Positions 7,743-11,294 of a DNA stretch of 11,294 nt are shown here, in pieces (within the stretch, counting starts at the first letter, position 1; each line of letters starts with the position of its first letter). The stretch spans positions 1 to 11,294 of the forward strand of contig JAGKSZ010000071.1 of the NCBI GenBank assembly GCA_018991295.1, written 5' to 3'. The DNA is from Porphyrobacter sp. Lineage in GTDB: Bacteria; Pseudomonadota; Alphaproteobacteria; Sphingomonadales; Sphingomonadaceae. A model generated the notes under the pieces. It ran no database searches. It saw only the letters and a list, made by a program, of their open reading frames with translations, and had not been told where the DNA came from. A program made the position numbers and the translations under genes.

Positions 7743-8276
7743 ATGCGCATCGACAAGATCCCCACCGGGGTAAATCCGCCCGACGATCTCAACGTCATCA
7801 TCGAAGTGCCGACCGGCGGCGAGCCGGTGAAGTACGAATTCGACAAGGAATCGGGCGCGCTGTTCGTTGACCGCATCCTGCACACCCCGATGCGCTATCC
7901 GGCCAATTACGGCTTTGTGCCGCACACGCTTTCACCCGATGGCGATCCGCTCGATGCGCTGGTGATTTCGCGCTCGCCGTTCATCCCAGGCTGCGTGGTG
8001 CGTGCGCGCCCGATTGGCGTGCTGAACCTTGAGGACGAACAGGGCGGCGATGAAAAGCTGGTCTGCGTGCCGGTGAACGAGACCTTCCCCTATTACGCGG
8101 ATGTGATCGAGACGAGCGATCTGCCCGACATCATCTGCCAGCAGATCGAGCACTTCTTCACCCACTACAAGGATCTCGAAACCGAGAAGTGGGTGCGCGT
8201 GGGCAAGTGGGGTGACGCTGCCGAAGCCCGCAAGGTGACGATCGAGGCGATCGAGCGTTACAAGCAGCCCAAGTAA
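7743..8276 (+). CDS. ppa: Inorganic pyrophosphatase (family I)
   Basis: This cytoplasmic enzyme hydrolyses pyrophosphate to phosphate, pulling biosynthetic reactions such as aminoacylation (HisS) and SAM synthesis (MetK) forward. The 177-residue sequence lines up with the E. coli enzyme with an offset of one. Active-site residues visible are Glu21, Lys30, Glu32, Arg44, Tyr52, Tyr56, Asp66, Asp68 and Asp71 (in DGDPLD), Asp98, Asp103 and Lys105, Tyr142 and Lys143. All expected metal and phosphate ligands are therefore present. The ATG at 7743 has an AGAAGAG Shine-Dalgarno-like stretch upstream. It is a single-gene unit, divergent from hisS and closed downstream by the hairpin at 8285-8315. Confidence 0.98.
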   Translation: MRIDKIPTGVNPPDDLNVIIEVPTGGEPVKYEFDKESGALFVDRILHTPMRYPANYGFVPHTLSPDGDPLDALVISRSPFIPGCVVRARPIGVLNLEDEQGGDEKLVCVPVNETFPYYADVIETSDLPDIICQQIEHFFTHYKDLETEKWVRVGKWGDAAEARKVTIEAIERYKQPK

Positions 8277-8284
8277 GACCTTTC

Positions 8285-8315
8285 GCCCTGCCCCGGACCT
8301 GATCCGGGGCGGGGT
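8285..8315. terminator. Strong hairpin between ppa and the convergent membrane-protein gene
   Basis: A perfect 8-bp inverted repeat GCCCCGGA/TCCGGGGC (8290-8297 and 8303-8310) closes a 5-base loop. In RNA the stem extends outward by about five more pairs, including two G-U wobbles, to 8285 and 8315. It begins 8 bases after the ppa stop and ends 10 bases before the stop of the convergent gene, so it probably terminates both transcripts. The rightward tail GATCCTTTGTTC is only mildly U-rich. The CCCCGGA-loop-TCCGGGG form is also a common dispersed palindrome in these genomes. Confidence 0.75.
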
Positions 8316-8325
8316 GATCCTTTGT

Positions 8326-8703
8326 TCAGAACAGGCTCAGCGCGGTCTTGAAGATCAAGGTCAGGCCAAAGGGCAGGCCGATCGCCAGCGCCCACAGCGC
8401 CATCGCATCGCGGCGGAAGGCGGGGGCGAAGTCCGGATCGATCGCATCGGCATCGGAAAGCCCCGCCCAGCGTTTCTCGAACCAGCGGCACACCGGGATA
8501 ATCCCCGCGACCAGCACGATCAGCGCCAGATAGGGCAGCATGGTCGAAGTGCCCTCGGCCAGCGCCTTGACCGTGACGAAAATCTGGAGGCCGGTGTAGG
8601 CGAGCAGGCCATATGCGACATGATCGCTCATCGCCTTGCGCCAGTCACGCGGGGCCCTTTGCGCAAGGGTCTGTGCTTTGCTGGCCTTGTCCGGATTGAT
8701 CAT
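8326..8703 (-). CDS. Small conserved-type membrane protein, function unknown
   Basis: I do not recognise a named family. The 125-residue product begins MINPDKASKAQTLAQRAPRD. It has a short basic N-terminal cytosolic stretch and three likely membrane segments: about 28-48 (starting HVAYGLLAYTGLQIF), 54-74 (MLPYLALIVLVAGIIPVC) and 98-124 (ALWALAIGLPFGLTLIF). A polar, acidic loop at about 75-97 separates the last two. There is no signal-peptide cleavage site and no catalytic motif. The ATG at 8703 is preceded by a GGGGAG Shine-Dalgarno and a plausible promoter at 8741-8769. The frame stays open 40 codons further upstream, but that would run through the promoter and reads as non-coding. The gene stands alone, divergent from lptB and convergent with ppa. 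A real gene seems likely from its start signals and hydrophobic pattern. Confidence 0.75.
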   Translation of the reverse strand: MINPDKASKAQTLAQRAPRDWRKAMSDHVAYGLLAYTGLQIFVTVKALAEGTSTMLPYLALIVLVAGIIPVCRWFEKRWAGLSDADAIDPDFAPAFRRDAMALWALAIGLPFGLTLIFKTALSLF

Positions 8704-8740
8704 GCGTGCCGCTCCCCGACGGTCGTTTATGGCTGGGGTG

Positions 8741-8769
8741 AGTATCGCAAAGCTGTAGCACAGTTGCAA
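8741..8769 (-). promoter_or_regulatory. Candidate promoter for the small membrane-protein gene
   Basis: On the - strand, TTGCAA (complement of 8764-8769) and GATACT (complement of 8741-8746) stand exactly 17 bases apart, each matching 4 of 6 bases of the sigma-70 consensus. Transcription would start near 8733, giving a leader of about 30 bases that includes the GGGGAG ribosome site before the ATG at 8703. The -35 hexamer is its own reverse complement and may also serve the rightward promoter. Confidence 0.4.
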
Positions 8770-8793
8770 TAAGCCGTGCGCCGACGCCATAAT
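8764..8793 (+). promoter_or_regulatory. Candidate promoter for lptB
   Basis: TTGCAA at 8764-8769 and CATAAT at 8788-8793 (5 of 6 matches to TATAAT) are separated by 18 bases. The transcript would start near 8800, leaving an untranslated leader of about 155 bases before the lptB ATG at 8956. I see no clear ORF or RNA element in that leader. The start point would fall in the small palindrome at 8795-8809. This is a visual motif match only. Confidence 0.35.
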
Positions 8794-8794
8794 G

Positions 8795-8809
8795 TTGCGC
8801 GGCGCGCAA
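8795..8809. promoter_or_regulatory. Short perfect palindrome at the putative lptB transcription start
   Basis: TTGCGC (8795-8800) and GCGCAA (8804-8809) form a perfect inverted repeat around GGC, immediately downstream of the candidate CATAAT box. It could be an operator or a 5' hairpin. In GC-rich DNA a 6-bp inverted repeat can arise by chance. The rest of the 252-base gap (8704-8955) shows no gene. Confidence 0.25.
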
Positions 8810-8955
8810 GGATGGCGATGCAACCTGCTCTATTCGCGACGCTCTTTTCCGCCCGCTGCTGGCTGGTGTCCGAAAATCGCAGGGATAAGCAAAAATCCTG
8901 CCAAACGCGTCTGGCCACTTTCCTGCCGCTGTCAGGGTGCTAAAGACCCGATGCT

Positions 8956-9735
8956 ATGAGCACGACCACCCACCCGGATGAGGCCGGCACGGCCGCCGCG
9001 ATCCAGCCCACAGGCAGCGGGCTTGAGGTGATCTCGATCGCCAAAAGCTATGACAAGCGCGCGGTGCTGACCGATATTTCGCTCAGCGTGGCCAAGGGCG
9101 AGGTGCTCGGCCTGCTGGGCCCCAATGGGGCGGGCAAGACCACCTGCTTCTATTCGATCATGGGGCTGGTGAAGCCGGATGCCGGCCGCATCCTGATGGA
9201 CGGCAAGGATGTCACCAAGCTGCCGATGTATCGCCGCGCGATCCTCGGCCTCGGCTACCTGCCGCAGGAAACCAGCATCTTCCGCGGCATGACGGTGGAG
9301 CAGAACATCAACTGCGTGCTCGAACTGGTCGAGCCCGATCCCGCCACCCGCGCCGCCGAGCTGGAGCGGCTGCTCGGCGAATTCGGCCTCACCCGGCTGC
9401 GCGAATCGCCCGCCATGGCGCTGTCGGGCGGGGAGCGGCGCCGCTGCGAGATCGCGCGCGCGCTCGCGGCCAAGCCCTCGATCATGCTGCTCGACGAGCC
9501 CTTCGCAGGCATCGACCCGCTCTCGATCAGCGACATCCGCGATCTGGTGAAGGACCTCAAGCAGCGCGGCATCGGGGTGCTGATCACCGATCACAACGTG
9601 CGCGAAACGCTCGACATCGTGGACCGCGCCTGCATCATCTATGGCGGGCAGGTGCTGTTTGCCGGGTCCCCGCAGGAACTGGTCGCCGATGAAAACGTCA
9701 GGCGGCTCTATCTTGGCGAGAGCTTCACGCTTTAG
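8956..9735 (+). CDS. lptB: LPS export ABC transporter ATP-binding protein
   Basis: LptB is the cytoplasmic ATPase of the LptB2FG complex, which extracts lipopolysaccharide from the inner membrane and pushes it along the Lpt bridge to the outer membrane. The 259-residue protein has Walker A GPNGAGKTT (55-63), a Q-loop at Gln104 (YLPQETSIFRG), ABC signature LSGGE (156-160), Walker B IMLLDEPFAGIDP with catalytic Glu181, and the H-loop His213 in ITDHNVRETL. It ends in RRLYLGESFTL, the typical LptB C-terminus. About 20 extra residues precede the conserved part compared with E. coli LptB, and the Shine-Dalgarno is weak, so the true start could be slightly downstream. It is followed by rpoN, a common order in proteobacteria, but lptC and lptA are not directly upstream. 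Confidence 0.96.
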   Translation: MSTTTHPDEAGTAAAIQPTGSGLEVISIAKSYDKRAVLTDISLSVAKGEVLGLLGPNGAGKTTCFYSIMGLVKPDAGRILMDGKDVTKLPMYRRAILGLGYLPQETSIFRGMTVEQNINCVLELVEPDPATRAAELERLLGEFGLTRLRESPAMALSGGERRRCEIARALAAKPSIMLLDEPFAGIDPLSISDIRDLVKDLKQRGIGVLITDHNVRETLDIVDRACIIYGGQVLFAGSPQELVADENVRRLYLGESFTL

Positions 9736-9757
9736 ATCATGCACCATGCTCCCACAC

Positions 9758-9849
9758 CCGTTCGTGCTGAGCTTGTCGAAGCACTGCCCTTCTTCCTGAC
9801 ACACGGAGAAAACGCAGTGCAGCCTTTCGATAAGCTCAGGGCGAACGCG
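9758..9849. repeat. Dispersed palindromic repeat, copy B (lptB-rpoN gap)
   Basis: This is a second member of the family at 5092-5184. The left arm, starting at 9758 with CCGTTCGTGCTGAGC and carrying GAGCTTGTCGAAGCACTGC, is nearly identical to the left arm of copy A. The right arm (about 9814-9849) carries the diverged complement TTTCGATAAGCTCAGGGCGA. The internal loop differs between copies. It fills most of the 130-base gap between the lptB stop (9735) and the rpoN start (9866), ending a few bases before the rpoN Shine-Dalgarno. Confidence 0.85.
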
Positions 9850-9865
9850 GTCTGAGGCTATCGCC

Positions 9866-11294
9866 ATGGCCTTGGGACCAAGGCTCGATCTTCGGCAGTC
9901 GCAATCGCTGGTGATGACGCCGCAATTGCAGCAGGCGATCAAGCTGCTGGCGGCCTCCAACCTCGAAATCGAAACCTTCATATCCGAGGCGCTGGAGGCC
10001 AATCCGCTGCTCGATACCGGCGGGCCTTCCGATCCCGGAGAGCCCGAGCGCATCGAAATCGCCGCGCCTGGGGGCGGGGATGCGACCGCCGATCAGCTGA
10101 TGCTGGCAGGCGGGGGGGAGGGCGATGCCCCGCTTGATCTTGGCTCGGTCGACCGCGATTTTGACACCGGCGACGGGGCAGGCCCCTCGATGCGCGATGC
10201 CGAATGGGGCGCGGCGGGCGGCGCGGGCGGCGATTTTGACGACCTGCCCGATTGGGAGCAGCTGCGCGCTGCCGAAGTGACGCTGGCCGAGCATCTCGAA
10301 AGCCAGATCGGTGCGGCGGCGAGCGATCCGCAGACTGCCGCCATCGCCCGCCACATCATCGGACTGCTGGACGAAGCGGGCTACCTGACCGTGCCAATCG
10401 AGGAGGTCGCAGACGATCTTGGGGTCGATTTCTTCGACGCCAAGGCGGGGCTGCGCCTTGTTCAGTCACTCGACCCATCGGGCGTGGGCGCGCGCAATCT
10501 GGCTGAATGTATCGCCATCCAGGCGCGCGAGGCGGACCGTTATGATCCCTGCATGAAGGCGCTGATCGACAATCTCGATCTGGTGGCGCGGGGCGAGGTC
10601 GAAAGGCTGAAACGCCTGTGCCGGGTCGATGACGAGGATTTTGCCGATATGCTGCGCGAGCTGCGCAGCTACAACCCGCGCCCCGGCCTCGCCTTTGCGC
10701 CTGCCGAAACCGGCACGGTGGTGCCCGACATTCTGGTGACCGCCAGTGCCAGTGGCGGCTGGGACATCGCGATCAACGAGGACACCCTGCCCAAGCTGAT
10801 CGTCAATCGCGGGTACTTCCTCGAACTCAACGCCGGGGCCACAAGCAAGGAATCGCAAGGCTGGCTGAAGGAGAAGCTCGCCGATGCCCACTGGCTGATC
10901 CGCGCGCTCGATCAGCGCCAGAAGACCATCCTGAAAACCGCTGCGGAAATCGTGAAGCAGCAGGACGGCTTCTTCCGCAGGGGCGTTTCCGAACTGCGTC
11001 CGCTGACCTTGCGGGAAGTGGCCGAAAAGATCGAAATGCACGAAAGCACGGTCAGCCGGGTCACCAGCAACAAGTACCTTGCCTGCGCGCGCGGCACCTT
11101 TGAACTCAAATACTTCTTCACCAGCGGGGTCGCGTCAGCCGATGGCGAAGGCGCATCCTCCGCCGCGATCAAGGCGCGGATCAAGGCGCTGATCGATGCC
11201 GAGACAGTGAAGAACATCCTGTCCGATCAGCAGCTGGCCGAAATGCTCCAAAAGGAAGGCTTCGATCTTGCCCGCCGCACCGTGGCCAAATACC
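9866..11294 (+). CDS. rpoN: RNA polymerase sigma-54 factor, C-terminus cut by window edge
   Basis: Sigma-54 directs RNA polymerase to -24/-12 promoters that need an enhancer-binding ATPase. The 476 residues visible are an uninterrupted frame from the ATG at 9866 to the window end, with a TGAGG Shine-Dalgarno upstream. Region I is glutamine-rich (QSQSLVMTPQLQQAIKLLAA, 11-30, then EALEANPLL). Region II (about 50-130) is an acidic, Gly/Asp-rich linker. The core-binding region follows (about 130-330, including SLDPSGVGARNLAECI at 201-216). The helix-turn-helix lies around LREVAEKIEMHESTVSRVTSNKY (382-404), followed by RGTFELKYFFTSG. The RpoN box begins as ARRTVAKY (469-476) exactly at the edge, so probably only 15-25 residues are missing. 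It is downstream of lptB on the same strand, separated by repeat copy B, so co-transcription is possible but not certain. Confidence 0.97.
   Translation, partial: MALGPRLDLRQSQSLVMTPQLQQAIKLLAASNLEIETFISEALEANPLLDTGGPSDPGEPERIEIAAPGGGDATADQLMLAGGGEGDAPLDLGSVDRDFDTGDGAGPSMRDAEWGAAGGAGGDFDDLPDWEQLRAAEVTLAEHLESQIGAAASDPQTAAIARHIIGLLDEAGYLTVPIEEVADDLGVDFFDAKAGLRLVQSLDPSGVGARNLAECIAIQAREADRYDPCMKALIDNLDLVARGEVERLKRLCRVDDEDFADMLRELRSYNPRPGLAFAPAETGTVVPDILVTASASGGWDIAINEDTLPKLIVNRGYFLELNAGATSKESQGWLKEKLADAHWLIRALDQRQKTILKTAAEIVKQQDGFFRRGVSELRPLTLREVAEKIEMHESTVSRVTSNKYLACARGTFELKYFFTSGVASADGEGASSAAIKARIKALIDAETVKNILSDQQLAEMLQKEGFDLARRTVAKY

Noticed and set aside
8932..10053. A 373-codon - strand frame opposite lptB and the start of rpoN
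   Set aside because: lptB and rpoN carry unmistakable motifs on the + strand. This frame has none and runs through repeat copy B.
10466..11041. A 191-codon - strand frame near the right edge
   Set aside because: It is antisense to rpoN, whose + strand frame is open from 9866 to the window end and carries all sigma-54 regions.

Overview
The window is about 11.3 kb of GC-rich chromosomal DNA with an alphaproteobacterial character, most likely from the Sphingomonadales (Erythrobacter/Porphyrobacter-like). The clues are the protein sequences, the DUF4167 gene beside prfA-prmC, and the dispersed palindromic repeats with cores of the type GAGCTTGTCGAAG and CCCGGGCTTGACCCGGG. I see no phage, plasmid, transposase, CRISPR, tRNA or rRNA. 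The content is essential housekeeping, so the interest lies mainly in the gaps between genes.

Layout. Positions 1-212 (+) hold the 3' end of a family III (CaiB/BaiF) CoA-transferase gene, which meets metK tail to tail across a hairpin at 219-250. A leftward block then runs, in transcription order, hisS (7617-6364), prfA (6261-5194), prmC (5084-4263), a DUF4167 gene (3999-3211), lnt (3207-1597) and metK (1498-275). Divergent from hisS is ppa (7743-8276, +). It converges on a small membrane-protein gene (8703-8326, -) across a strong hairpin at 8285-8315. Divergent from that gene are lptB (8956-9735, +) and rpoN (9866 to the right edge, +, missing its C-terminus).

How the genes relate. HisS charges tRNA-His. 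RF1 (prfA) terminates translation at UAG and UAA, and PrmC methylates the GGQ glutamine of release factors. DUF4167 is a basic, disordered, RNA-binding-looking protein of unknown role. Lnt completes lipoprotein acylation and LptB powers LPS transport, so both serve the outer membrane. MetK makes SAM, the methyl donor that PrmC uses. RpoN is sigma-54.

Intergenic signals. Three short gaps (hisS-prfA, prfA-prmC, lptB-rpoN) are almost filled by palindromic elements. Two are copies of one repeat family, and one of these overlaps the prmC ribosome binding site. The lnt-metK gap carries a compact cluster of three alternating CCTTATA-type half-sites that looks like an operator for metK. A divergent promoter pair that could share one palindromic -35 hexamer lies between the small membrane-protein gene and lptB. 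Nothing seen amounts to a new multi-gene system. The best leads are the metK operator, the repeat/RBS overlap at prmC, and the DUF4167 protein in the release-factor cluster.
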